Below are positions 54,084 through 62,660 of a stretch of 64,000 bases of DNA, one piece after another. Every line of letters begins with the position of its first letter. Positions within the stretch are counted from its first letter, which is position 1. Made by a program: the position numbers and the translations under genes. The notes under the pieces were generated by a model, which was not told where the DNA came from, did not search any database, and was given only the letters and a program-made list of their open reading frames with translations. The DNA is from an uncultured Campylobacterota bacterium (lineage in GTDB: Bacteria > Campylobacterota > Campylobacteria > Campylobacterales > Sulfurovaceae), in contig CAKZQQ010000005.1 of assembly GCA_937141405.1 (NCBI GenBank), positions 310,001 to 374,000 on the forward strand. Reading direction: 5' to 3'.

Positions 54084-54758
54084 ATGAAGATACTTTCACT
54101 TGGCAAAGCTATAAAACACGATCTTCTAGAGATTGATTATATCGATGATATAGACGAGATAGACTCGCTCAAAAAGTACGATTATCTTATCGTAAAAGGT
54201 GGTGACGGTGCCATAAGACGCTCTGTTGCAAAAGCTTACGCTAAAGATATGCCCTCTCTTATCGTAGATGCAAGCGGCTCTTTTAATGTGATTGCAAAAT
54301 ACTATAAATTGCCAAAAGTTGAGACGATACTTGATGATATAGCACAAAAAAAGACAAAGACTCAAAAGCATCGACTCAAAAAGCTCAACGATGAGATATT
54401 TCTTTTTAGTGCCGGCAACATGGGGGATGTGCAGCATATCGCTGTTTCGGAAAATCTGAGATCAGGATACCTAAAAGACGGCGTGGGTAAATATCTGATT
54501 GCATTTATATTTTTGTTACCTCTACACATCTTTACAACACCGTGGATGCTTTTCGTAAAAGATAGATTTTTTATCTTTGATTTGCTCCCCTTTTTAAAAA
54601 GAGTCGGCAATTTCTATGGAGAGTTGGAAAAACCTATCAAAAGAGAACTTAGTAGTGAGTATAATTTTGTGGAATTAGACGGAGATATCGTTGTGATTAA
54701 AACTAAGGATATACACATAGAAGTGATTGATTACATCAATATTGTATCATATCGTTAA
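54084..54758 (+). CDS. diacylglycerol/lipid kinase-like protein, short
   Basis: A 224-residue protein with motifs of the DAGK/NAD-kinase superfamily: VKGGDGAIRR (GGDGT-like, ~37-46), a Gly-rich ASGSFNVIAKYY (~65-76, like the GTxND loop) and SAGNMGDVQHIA (~108). It lacks ~60-80 residues compared with typical YegS/DagK proteins, and the usual Thr after GGDG is Ala. Activity is uncertain. It overlaps the convergent helicase gene by 23 nt and is divergent from the lipid-transport operon. Confidence 0.7.
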   Translation: MKILSLGKAIKHDLLEIDYIDDIDEIDSLKKYDYLIVKGGDGAIRRSVAKAYAKDMPSLIVDASGSFNVIAKYYKLPKVETILDDIAQKKTKTQKHRLKKLNDEIFLFSAGNMGDVQHIAVSENLRSGYLKDGVGKYLIAFIFLLPLHIFTTPWMLFVKDRFFIFDLLPFLKRVGNFYGELEKPIKRELSSEYNFVELDGDIVVIKTKDIHIEVIDYINIVSYR

Positions 54759-56025
54759 GTGTCTCGTAAAACGCCTCCACTCTTTGATCTACACGTATAA
54801 TTTTATCGAGATAGTTTTCAAAATTTGCGCCGTTAAAATCGATATAAAGTCCATCAATATTTGTAGCTCTTGATATCGCAACATAAAATTGACTCGGAGC
54901 AAAAATACGATCAACATTGCACACAAGTGAGTCTATGCTCATTCCTTGCGCTTTGTGTATGGTAATCGCGTAAGCAAGCTTGATAGGAAATTGAGAAAAG
55001 ATTGCTACAGCTGCTTGTTTGATCTCGCCACTACTATCTATGGTAATCTCACTCAACTCAAAATCATGCCGCTCGACGCGTACAAAAACATCGTCTTTTG
55101 CTACGATGATGCAATCCTCTTCTATGCTGTGCACAACGCCTCTATCACCATTGATAAATTTCCCCCATTTGTTAACACAAAAGAGGATCGGTGAACCTTT
55201 TTTTATCTTGAGTGACTCACTGACAGGGAGATTTTTTATCCAACTCTCTAGCCTTTTTTCATGAACTTTAGTTTTTGTATCTATCGATGCTACAAAAGTA
55301 TATTCGAGTGCATCGAGTGCATCGAGCATCTTAGCATTGATATTTTCTGCTTGTGCGTTTGTACCATAGAGGTGTGTGTAGAGGCTGTTTTCGCTTGGAA
55401 AAGATTTTTGCTCTAGATGATTGAGTGTCGAGCGTACATCATTATCGCAAATGCCTTGACGAATCTTAGAGAGTATCTGCGTAAAACGTGCATCATTATT
55501 TCTATGCATTGTCGTGAGTTCGATATTGAGAGGCGCTATCTTTTTCCAAGAACTCGACTCAAAAGCATAGAGCAACTCACCAAAAAGTGCACCGTTTGAT
55601 GCAACAACGGGCGGAAGTTGATAGAAATCGCCCACAAGCAAGAGTCTCCCTCGAAATCCCATAGATTCTAGTCGATAGACGATCATATCAAAAAGTGCCG
55701 CACTTACCATCGATATCTCATCTATGATGATCAAATCAGACGCGCTTATAATCTTTTTGAGCTCCTTGAGTCTCGATTTACTTCTTTTATCGTTGTGGAC
55801 CAACTCTTCGAGCGAAGCACTAATCCCAAAGATAAAAAAACTGTGGATGGTAACCCCGCCTATATTAACAGCGCTCACGCCTGTTGAACCTAATGCGATG
55901 ACAGATTTATCATTTGAGCGAAAATGGCTGATAATCTCATTTGTGATATAACTCTTGCCGACTCCCGCGCCACCTGTTAAAAAAAGATGGTTATCTTCCA
56001 TAAGAGCTATAATCTTCTCTTTCAA
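54736..56025 (-). CDS. PIF1/RecD-like SF1 helicase
   Basis: A 429-residue SF1B helicase. Walker A is GGAGVGKSY (~18-26), motif Ia GSTGVSAVNIGGVTIHSFF (~45), Walker B LIIIDEISMVSA (~95), motif III LVGDFYQLPPV (~130), and the C-terminal TIHKAQGMSIDSL (~360). PIF1 proteins unwind structured DNA or RNA-DNA hybrids during replication. Its last 23 nt overlap the lipid-kinase-like gene on the opposite strand. Confidence 0.93.
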   Translation of the reverse strand: MKEKIIALMEDNHLFLTGGAGVGKSYITNEIISHFRSNDKSVIALGSTGVSAVNIGGVTIHSFFIFGISASLEELVHNDKRSKSRLKELKKIISASDLIIIDEISMVSAALFDMIVYRLESMGFRGRLLLVGDFYQLPPVVASNGALFGELLYAFESSSWKKIAPLNIELTTMHRNNDARFTQILSKIRQGICDNDVRSTLNHLEQKSFPSENSLYTHLYGTNAQAENINAKMLDALDALEYTFVASIDTKTKVHEKRLESWIKNLPVSESLKIKKGSPILFCVNKWGKFINGDRGVVHSIEEDCIIVAKDDVFVRVERHDFELSEITIDSSGEIKQAAVAIFSQFPIKLAYAITIHKAQGMSIDSLVCNVDRIFAPSQFYVAISRATNIDGLYIDFNGANFENYLDKIIRVDQRVEAFYETLNDMIQY

Positions 56026-56050
56026 TATCTGCCTTTAAATTTTTTTGTAT

Positions 56051-56090
56051 TAGAACCCTCTGGATAGCTAGAGATGTTCAGAAGGTTCTA
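56051..56090. repeat. 40-bp interrupted palindrome
   Basis: TAGAACC-C-TCTG on the left pairs with CAGA-A-GGTTCTA on the right: 11 of 12 positions are complementary, with a 16-nt centre. It lies 25 bp upstream of the helicase start on one side and about 60 bp from the CitE-like start on the other. A regulator site or bidirectional attenuator are options. Confidence 0.6.
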
Positions 56091-56128
56091 TTATAATTGC
56101 TTCACTTTAAAAAAGAGTGAAACTTTAC

Positions 56129-56134
56129 TATAAT
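56129..56134 (+). promoter_or_regulatory. putative -10 box of the CitE-like gene
   Basis: A perfect TATAAT lies 18 nt before the start codon, preceded by a TTCACT / AGTGAA inverted repeat (56101-56121) where a regulator could bind. Confidence 0.4.
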
Positions 56135-56151
56135 ATCCAAAAAGGAGCTCT

Positions 56152-57075
56152 ATGATCTTCAAAGATATCAATAGATTTAAAAATCTCTCAATCAAAGAGA
56201 CAAAAGCGCTCTTTGACGACAAACAAAAAAACAAAACGCTGCATCCAAAAAGAGGCGCAAATATGATGCTCAATCCTCTTAAACTTGAGCATCTCAATAG
56301 GCTTGACGAGCTCGAAGCCGATATGATAACTATCAATCTCGAAGATGCAATCGCCCCAAAAAGAAAGGAGGAGGCGCTCTATAACACAGCACTTTTCTTA
56401 TCACACCTGGAAAACTCGAAAAGCTTTATCATTATTCGCACCAATGAGCTAAGAAACGGTGGCGCGAAAGAGATTAAATTTTTAAATAACTTTGGGTTTG
56501 ATGCTATCCGTTTACCAAAAGTACACAGAAGCGATGATGTGGCCAAAACGCTTGAGATATTAGATAGCAGTAAAGAGCTCCATCTCTCGCTAGAGACCAA
56601 AGAGGCCTTTGCCGATATAGGCTCACTCAAGATTGACCCGCAAGTCACGACACTCAATCTAGGCATCCTTGATCTCTTGGCTTCACTTGATATCCCCCAA
56701 GAGAGACTCAAACTTGAGAACCCAACTATCGACTATATCCTCTCAAAATTTCTCATTGAATCAAAGAGTGTTGATTTTCACCCTATCTCTTTTATGTTTC
56801 AAGACTACAACGACACCGATACGTTTAGAGCATGGTGCCAAAAAGAGCGACTCTTGGGGTATGAATCCAAAGCCTGCATGGGACCAAAACAGGTGGAGAT
56901 AGCCAAAGAGGTGTTTGCCCCCTCCTGCGATGAACTACAAAGAGCCGCGAAGATCAAAGAGCTATTTGAGGCAAATACTAAAAAAGGAATCAATGGATTT
57001 ATGGATGAGACATATGGTTTCATAGATGAGCCTATCTATAAAGATGCGATAGGTTTGATTGCAAAATATACTTGA
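56152..57075 (+). CDS. HpcH/HpaI aldolase / citrate-lyase beta-like protein
   Basis: A 307-residue TIM-barrel lyase of the CitE-like family, acting on CoA thioesters or small oxo-acids using Mg2+. Conserved MITINLEDAIAPKRK (metal Glu/Asp, ~62-76), IRTNEL (~98) and LSLETKEAF (~145) are seen. No citF or citD lies nearby, so it is not part of citrate lyase; stand-alone CitE-like enzymes act on malyl-, citramalyl- or hydroxymethylglutaryl-CoA. AAAGGAG precedes the ATG. Confidence 0.82.
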   Translation: MIFKDINRFKNLSIKETKALFDDKQKNKTLHPKRGANMMLNPLKLEHLNRLDELEADMITINLEDAIAPKRKEEALYNTALFLSHLENSKSFIIIRTNELRNGGAKEIKFLNNFGFDAIRLPKVHRSDDVAKTLEILDSSKELHLSLETKEAFADIGSLKIDPQVTTLNLGILDLLASLDIPQERLKLENPTIDYILSKFLIESKSVDFHPISFMFQDYNDTDTFRAWCQKERLLGYESKACMGPKQVEIAKEVFAPSCDELQRAAKIKELFEANTKKGINGFMDETYGFIDEPIYKDAIGLIAKYT

Positions 57076-57097
57076 TTATCTACAAGCAGAATTCTAT

Positions 57098-57103
57098 TAT
57101 AAT
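57098..57103 (+). promoter_or_regulatory. putative -10 box of the ynb-like lipid operon
   Basis: A perfect TATAAT 24 nt before the first start codon, followed by the GGGGA ribosome site, gives the operon its own promoter, separate from the CitE-like gene. Confidence 0.45.
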
Positions 57104-57126
57104 AATAAAAAACTTTGGGGAACTCA

Positions 57127-57705
57127 ATGACGATATATGATCTCAAGCCAAAATTTCAAGCACTTCTCAGACCGATTGTAAAAAAACTTTATGAAAAAGG
57201 CATTTCTCCAAATCAGGTCACTATCGCAGCGCTTATACTCTCTTTTATCGGCGGTTTTTCTGTATTGTTAGCGCAAAAAAATCATACACTCTTACTCATC
57301 ATCCCTTTTATTATGTTTATTCGCATGGCACTCAATGCGATCGATGGTATCTTGGCAAAAGAGCATAACCTCACCTCCGATAAAGGAGCTGTGCTCAATG
57401 AGCTAGGCGATGTACTCTCTGATGTACTACTTTATCTACCGTTTATCTTTATCCTAAACCCCTTTATCGTTATCGCTTTTATCATACTCTCTATCTTGAG
57501 TGAATTTATCGGCGTGCTCTATTGGGCCGTATATAATGAACGAAGATACAATGGTCCTATGGGGAAAAGCGATAGAGCTTTCGTAATCGGCTTTATATCA
57601 TTAATCGTTGCTCTTTTTAGCAACGCTCTGTTCTTTTCAAACATCATACTTTCTCTCGCCATTTTTCTCCTGCTGCTAACACTCTACAATAGGATTAAGT
57701 TGTGA
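57127..57705 (+). CDS. CDP-alcohol phosphatidyltransferase (YnbA-like)
   Basis: A 192-residue inner-membrane enzyme with about five transmembrane helices. The CDP-alcohol motif runs DGILAK-x8-G-x3-N-x3-D-x3-D (~75-102): the usual Arg is Lys and the second Asp is Asn, a pattern I associate with the YnbA group. It would transfer a CDP-activated lipid headgroup to an unknown alcohol. ATG 57127 follows GGGGA; TTG 57115 is less likely. First of five coupled genes; overlap with the next is GTGA. Confidence 0.85.
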   Translation: MTIYDLKPKFQALLRPIVKKLYEKGISPNQVTIAALILSFIGGFSVLLAQKNHTLLLIIPFIMFIRMALNAIDGILAKEHNLTSDKGAVLNELGDVLSDVLLYLPFIFILNPFIVIAFIILSILSEFIGVLYWAVYNERRYNGPMGKSDRAFVIGFISLIVALFSNALFFSNIILSLAIFLLLLTLYNRIKL

Positions 57706-58625
57706 GCATCTTAGAGCCTAAGATTTACGCGACCCTACTATTGCTCTATGCGATACTGGTTTTTGCTTTTATCATATATAAGCTACTAGCAAGAAGAGAC
57801 AGCAAAGATTACACAGAGCTTAGAGCAAGGATAGTATCGTGGTTTTATATGATTACTATCTTTGCGCTTGGTGTTTATCTCAACGATATAGTAGGTATAA
57901 TCTTTCTAGCGCTCATAAGCTATCTCGCATTCAAAGAGTATGTATCGCTTATCCCAACACGCATCATCGATAGAAGAATCATATTTTACGGCTATCTCTT
58001 TATCATTCCTCAATACTACTTTGCCTATACGCAGTGGTATGAGATGTATATCATCACTATACCTGTTTATCTCTTTCTCTTTTTACCGTTTCGTCAGATA
58101 TGGATAGGTGAAACAGAAGGTTTCATCGGGAATACAAGCAAAGTATATTGGGGTGCTATGCTCTTTATATTTGCACTAAGTCATAGCGCGTTTCTCTATA
58201 AACTAGAACCGACAGAGGGCATAACCGGCCCTATGATGCTCTTGTATCTTCTCTTTTTAACCGAGATCAATGATGTCTTCCAATACATATGCGGGAAAAG
58301 TTTTGGCAAGAGAAAGATCGTTCCAAAAGTCAGTCCAAATAAAACAGTGGAGGGATTTTTAGGTGCATTAGTGCTTACAACTATAATGGCAATCGCTCTC
58401 TCATACCTCACTCCGTTTACTCTTTGGGAGTCTATCGCTGCCGGGATTATCATATCCTCAGGAGGTTTTATCGGAGATGTCGTTGTCTCGATGGTCAAAC
58501 GCGATGTTGGTGTCAAAGACTCCGGCAACTTAATAGCAGGTCATGGTGGTATACTCGACAGACTTGATAGTCTCACATACACGGCACCTCTATTTTTTCA
58601 TTTTATATACTATCTCTACTACTGA
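57702..58625 (+). CDS. CdsA-like phosphatidate cytidylyltransferase (YnbB-like)
   Basis: A 307-residue multi-pass membrane enzyme with about eight helices. It carries the full CdsA signature: SMVKRDVGVKDSGNLI, then HGGILDRLDSL (~262-290). CdsA makes CDP-diacylglycerol from phosphatidic acid and CTP; E. coli YnbB is a CdsA paralogue tied to the glycolipid MPIase (recalled). The GTG start overlaps the upstream stop by 4 nt. Because a main CdsA must exist elsewhere, this is likely a pathway-specific copy. Confidence 0.9.
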   Translation: MSILEPKIYATLLLLYAILVFAFIIYKLLARRDSKDYTELRARIVSWFYMITIFALGVYLNDIVGIIFLALISYLAFKEYVSLIPTRIIDRRIIFYGYLFIIPQYYFAYTQWYEMYIITIPVYLFLFLPFRQIWIGETEGFIGNTSKVYWGAMLFIFALSHSAFLYKLEPTEGITGPMMLLYLLFLTEINDVFQYICGKSFGKRKIVPKVSPNKTVEGFLGALVLTTIMAIALSYLTPFTLWESIAAGIIISSGGFIGDVVVSMVKRDVGVKDSGNLIAGHGGILDRLDSLTYTAPLFFHFIYYLYY

Positions 58626-59242
58626 TGATGTTAAAAAGTCTCTTTTTCACCTTTATAGTCAAACCTGTTATTATCCTCATCACCGGTATATCGATAAAAA
58701 ACCCTCAAAATCTACCAAAAAGCGGACAATTTATCATCATTGCAAATCACAATAGTCATCTTGATATTATGGCAATCATGTCGCTCTTTGATAGCACCGT
58801 GATACGAAAAGTGCGCCCCGTTGCTGCGAGTGACTATTTTTTTAAAAATAGAATCCTCAAATGGATATCGATTCACCTTATCGATATCGTGCCATTAGAT
58901 AGAAGCATAAAACACGCTCACAGTACGCATCCTTTGCAACCGGTCTACGATGCACTTGACCAAGGTGACTCGCTTATTATCTTTCCGGAGGGTAGCAGAG
59001 GCGATCCTGAGAAGCTGGGACGATTTAAAAATGGCATAGGACATTTAGCAAAAAAATACCAAAATATTGATATCATACCTATTGTTTTGGAAGAGACGGG
59101 AAAATGTCTACCCAAAAATGAGGCACTCTTGGTGCCCTTTATTATCAAAGCCGAGATCAAAAAGCCGATGAGATTTAAAAACTACTCCTTGGAGATACAA
59201 GATTTTGTATTGAAACTTGAGGAAAATTTCAAAAAAGGATGA
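58625..59242 (+). CDS. PlsC-type acyltransferase
   Basis: A 205-residue 1-acylglycerol-3-phosphate acyltransferase. The catalytic HxxxxD is NHNSHLDI (~38-45), the substrate-binding region is VPLDRS (~92) and FPEGSRG follows (~120). One N-terminal hydrophobic helix anchors it. The start forms a TGATG overlap with the CdsA-like stop. E. coli ynbABCD has no such gene between ynbB and ynbC (recalled), so this is an added step. Confidence 0.92.
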   Translation: MMLKSLFFTFIVKPVIILITGISIKNPQNLPKSGQFIIIANHNSHLDIMAIMSLFDSTVIRKVRPVAASDYFFKNRILKWISIHLIDIVPLDRSIKHAHSTHPLQPVYDALDQGDSLIIFPEGSRGDPEKLGRFKNGIGHLAKKYQNIDIIPIVLEETGKCLPKNEALLVPFIIKAEIKKPMRFKNYSLEIQDFVLKLEENFKKG

Positions 59243-60954
59243 TCATGTCAACTACAAAAAATTTTTTAGGATATCAAAAGAGAGAGCTGCAATCACGCAT
59301 ATGGAAAAACAAAACAAAACAAAACGGCAAAGTTATAGTTCTACTCCATAGAGGCCATGAACATTCAGAAAGACTCGATGAGGTAGCCAATTATGCTCCT
59401 TTTAATGCTTATAAAAAATATGCATACGACTACAGAGGTCACGGATATGAAAAGGGTGAGCCTTGCTATGATTTTATGGATTTAGTCAGAGATTTAGACT
59501 GCTTTATACAGTTTGTTCAAAAAGATGCAAAAGTAGCCATAGAAGATATCTTCATCATAGCAAACTCTGTTGCCGGGGTTGTTGCCTCCACTTGGCTCCA
59601 TGACTACGCTCCAAAAATTGCCGGAGCAGCTCTCGTAGCTCCTGCTTTTAAAATCAAGCTCTATATCCCACTTGCAAAACAAGGACTCGATCTTGCTGTA
59701 AAATTCAAACCAAAAATGCATATCAAATCTTATGTAAAATCCAAATTTTTAACTCACGATAAAAAAGAGCAAAAACGATACAATACCGATCCGCTTATCA
59801 CACCCGATATACCCGCAAAACAGCTCACAACACTTCTGGATACTGCAAAAAGAGTTGTCGAGGATGCTGCTGCTATTACCACCCCCCTACTCGTTTTAAG
59901 CGCAACAAAAGATTATGTAGTTGAGAGTAAAGTTCAAGGGGATTTTTTTGCAAATCTCTCCTCGCCACATAAGAAGTTTGTTCAGCTTGATGGCTTTTTT
60001 CATGGTGTGTTGTATGAGAGCAAAAAAGATATTGCACTCCAAGAGATCGATACATTTATGAAAAGTTGCTTTAGAGCACGCCGCAAACCAAACATTGATG
60101 ACCTCATAACATATACACAAAACGAAAGAGACAAGATTGCTTACGGCACACTTCCGCTCTGCCTAGAGACTTCTTTCTTTATACAAAGAAGCTATATAAA
60201 CTATCTCGGATCGCTTAGCGAAGGGATTAAAGTAGGGAAAAAATATGGTTTTGATTCCGGTGTGACGCTTGATTATGTCTACAGAAACAGACCTAGAGGC
60301 AGATACTATATAGGTGAGTTCGCCGATAAGGTCTATCTAAACTCCATCGGTTGGAAAGGTATACGACAAAGAAAGGTAAATCTTGAGACGCTTATGGTTG
60401 AAGCAATCGATGAGATAAAGTGGCAAAAAAGAGATGTTAAGGTCATGGATATCGCAGGAGGGCCTGCTAAGTATCTCATAGAGATGGCAAGAAAATATCC
60501 AAAGATTGATATATTGGTTCGAGACTACCAAGAGCAAAATATCGAACGAGGAGAAAAGCACGCTAGAAGATATGCACTCAAAAACATACGATATGCGCAG
60601 TGCGATGCTTTTGATCCGAAAAGCTACCAAGAGCAAGCATTTGAGCCAAATATCATCATCATCTCCGGAGTTTTCGAGCTCTTTGGCGATAATGCCACGA
60701 TACAAAAAGCGATTGAGGGTGCTAGCAAGATGCTTAAAAGCGGTGATATCCTGATCTATACCAATCAGCCTTGGCATCCACAGCTCACACAGATAGCCAA
60801 TGTCCTTGGCAATCACCAAGGCAAGAAATGGATTATGCGAAGAAGAACACAATGTGAGATGGATACACTTTTTGAAAAAAGTGGGTTTAGAAAAGAGTCT
60901 ATGCTGATTGATGATTATGGTATCTTTACTGTGACAAAAGCATACAAGATATGA
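59239..60954 (+). CDS. alpha/beta hydrolase - methyltransferase fusion (YnbC-like)
   Basis: A 571-residue soluble two-domain protein. Residues ~1-285 form an alpha/beta hydrolase: Ser in ANSVAGVVAS (~103), Asp in SATKDYVVES (~218) and His in GFFHGVLY (~250), with Ala replacing the first Gly of GxSxG. Residues ~290-571 include a class I methyltransferase with VMDIAGGPAKYLIEMA (~402). The same fusion is known in E. coli YnbC. It probably trims or methylates the lipid made by the preceding enzymes (inference). ATGA overlaps join it to both neighbours. Confidence 0.88.
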   Translation: MIMSTTKNFLGYQKRELQSRIWKNKTKQNGKVIVLLHRGHEHSERLDEVANYAPFNAYKKYAYDYRGHGYEKGEPCYDFMDLVRDLDCFIQFVQKDAKVAIEDIFIIANSVAGVVASTWLHDYAPKIAGAALVAPAFKIKLYIPLAKQGLDLAVKFKPKMHIKSYVKSKFLTHDKKEQKRYNTDPLITPDIPAKQLTTLLDTAKRVVEDAAAITTPLLVLSATKDYVVESKVQGDFFANLSSPHKKFVQLDGFFHGVLYESKKDIALQEIDTFMKSCFRARRKPNIDDLITYTQNERDKIAYGTLPLCLETSFFIQRSYINYLGSLSEGIKVGKKYGFDSGVTLDYVYRNRPRGRYYIGEFADKVYLNSIGWKGIRQRKVNLETLMVEAIDEIKWQKRDVKVMDIAGGPAKYLIEMARKYPKIDILVRDYQEQNIERGEKHARRYALKNIRYAQCDAFDPKSYQEQAFEPNIIIISGVFELFGDNATIQKAIEGASKMLKSGDILIYTNQPWHPQLTQIANVLGNHQGKKWIMRRRTQCEMDTLFEKSGFRKESMLIDDYGIFTVTKAYKI

Positions 60955-62267
60955 TGTACCATTTTCGCCATAAACTCTATGCTGCTGCTAGTATAAAGGA
61001 GCGTTTTGTTTGGGTCTTATATCTAGGAATTCTTTTTTTCTTACTTTACGGGAGTGCAAATCAGTTTGCAAGCATAAGTGCACCCCATCCTAGTATTGTC
61101 TTTTCTTGGGAGAGAAAGATACCTTTTTTAGACATCTTTATATTTCCCTATATGTCATCTGATATTCTCTTTGTCATAGCCCTAATGCTTCCACAAAAGA
61201 GGTTTGAGCTTAGAGTACTTTCTGTGAGAATCGCCATAGCGATAGCGATCTCTTCTCTTTTTTTTGTTATTTTCCCCTTGAGCTTCTCTTTTGAGAAACC
61301 AACGCCTATACATTATGTGTGGCTTTTTGATCTTTTAAGTGCCGATCTACCATACAATCAACTGCCCTCTTTGCATATAAGTTTGGCAATCATCATTTGG
61401 GACTCTATGCGAAGAAATATCGCTTCACCTATCGTCAAAAGTCTTCTCTTTTCTTGGATTGTTCTTATAGGGCTCTCAACGCTCTTTGTTTATCAGCATC
61501 ACTTTATCGATCTGCCAACAGGTGCTCTTGTCGGGATAGCCTGCGTTGCGCTTGTACCGTATAAAAAATATACCAAGATTACTGAAAAATTTATGACGCC
61601 TAGACACCTTAAGATGGCTCTCTATTATATAGGTGCAGCTACCCTCTCTGTGATCATAGCCTTTATGTTGTCCAATCTCTTCTCTCTACTATTTATCTAT
61701 CTCTTTTTCTCAATGCTTGCATTGAGTGTCGTCTATGCCTTTGGTTTTGAGTCTATATTGAGTGATCAGAGATTTTTTATCCTTTTTCTCCCTTATTTTA
61801 TCGGCAATCATATCTCATGGCTCTATTACAAAAAACATCTTCCACTTATTTCAAAATTTGAAAACAATCTCTTCTTTGGCAGATATCCGACAGAAGATGA
61901 ATACCATCTACTTAAAAAAAATTACAATATAGATTTTTTTATCAACCTCGCAAGTGATATGAAATTTAACAAATACTATAAGCCTGACATCACTTTTGAC
62001 CTGCTTGATATGACCATCCAAAATCCACAAAAACTCGATGAGATATATAGATTTATGAAAGCAAACAAAGATAAAAGGATATTTATTCATTGTAAATTTG
62101 GGCTTTCTCGTACGATAATTTCACTCATTTACTATCTAAGAAGAGAGAAAAGTATGGCGTGTGAATCCGCAACAAAAGAGATGAAAAAGATACAATCAGG
62201 CTATGAAATGAAAAAATATATGAAGGTAAATTGTACGCTTATAGATGCACATATATTTAGAAATTAG
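60951..62267 (+). CDS. PAP2 phosphatase - dual-specificity phosphatase fusion (YnbD-like)
   Basis: A 438-residue membrane protein. The N-terminal ~300 residues have about eight helices and PAP2 (lipid phosphate phosphatase) motifs: LPSLHISLA (~140) and YQHHFIDLPTGALVG (~180), though the first Arg/Lys-rich PAP2 motif is weak. The C-terminal ~140 residues are a dual-specificity phosphatase with HCKFGLSRT (Cys-x5-Arg, ~381). The same fusion is known as YnbD. It is the last gene of the operon, followed by a strong hairpin. Confidence 0.88.
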   Translation: MMYHFRHKLYAAASIKERFVWVLYLGILFFLLYGSANQFASISAPHPSIVFSWERKIPFLDIFIFPYMSSDILFVIALMLPQKRFELRVLSVRIAIAIAISSLFFVIFPLSFSFEKPTPIHYVWLFDLLSADLPYNQLPSLHISLAIIIWDSMRRNIASPIVKSLLFSWIVLIGLSTLFVYQHHFIDLPTGALVGIACVALVPYKKYTKITEKFMTPRHLKMALYYIGAATLSVIIAFMLSNLFSLLFIYLFFSMLALSVVYAFGFESILSDQRFFILFLPYFIGNHISWLYYKKHLPLISKFENNLFFGRYPTEDEYHLLKKNYNIDFFINLASDMKFNKYYKPDITFDLLDMTIQNPQKLDEIYRFMKANKDKRIFIHCKFGLSRTIISLIYYLRREKSMACESATKEMKKIQSGYEMKKYMKVNCTLIDAHIFRN

Positions 62268-62281
62268 AAGATGCAATGAGT

Positions 62282-62311
62282 TGCGACCAAGATAAGATTA
62301 TTTTGGTCGCA
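62282..62311. terminator. long hairpin between convergent units
   Basis: Perfect 9-bp arms TGCGACCAA / TTGGTCGCA extend inward through a G-T pair and ATAA/TTAT to a stem of about 14 bp. It stands 15 nt after the YnbD-like stop and 29 nt before the stop of the convergent small gene, so it may serve both directions. No T-run follows. Confidence 0.6.
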
Positions 62312-62339
62312 CATGGAGAAGATTTGATAAGTGGAGATT

Positions 62340-62543
62340 TTACTCCGCAACCTCTTCTTCTGATTTTTTTGAGCCGGCATTAAAGAGAAGAAATCCGACT
62401 ATCAATTCGATATAAGATGTATATCTCCATACCATATCAGGTAAATTTACGTGAAGAAAATCAGTCCATAAGTCAAAGCCCATATAGCTTCCGCCAAAAT
62501 CTATAAGCCCTATGGCTATAAGAATTATCCCGATAATTTTCAT
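62340..62543 (-). CDS. 67-residue membrane protein, tandem paralogue 1
   Basis: A small protein with two hydrophobic helices and a polar tail (SKKSEEE). It is paralogous to the next small gene: both begin with an IIGIIL segment and share the layout DFLHVNLPDMVWR / DFFHIQLPDIAWR before a second helix with EL(I/L)VG. AAGGAAAA precedes the ATG. Family and function unknown. Confidence 0.7.
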   Translation of the reverse strand: MKIIGIILIAIGLIDFGGSYMGFDLWTDFLHVNLPDMVWRYTSYIELIVGFLLFNAGSKKSEEEVAE

Positions 62544-62660
62544 ACAATTTTCCTTTTTGTTGTGTTTTGATTGAAGCTTTATGCAAATTATCTAAGATAT
62601 TACAAAGAGTTCATCAGTCAAAATAATAGTATTTTATTGTTTTAAAAAAGATTAATAATC

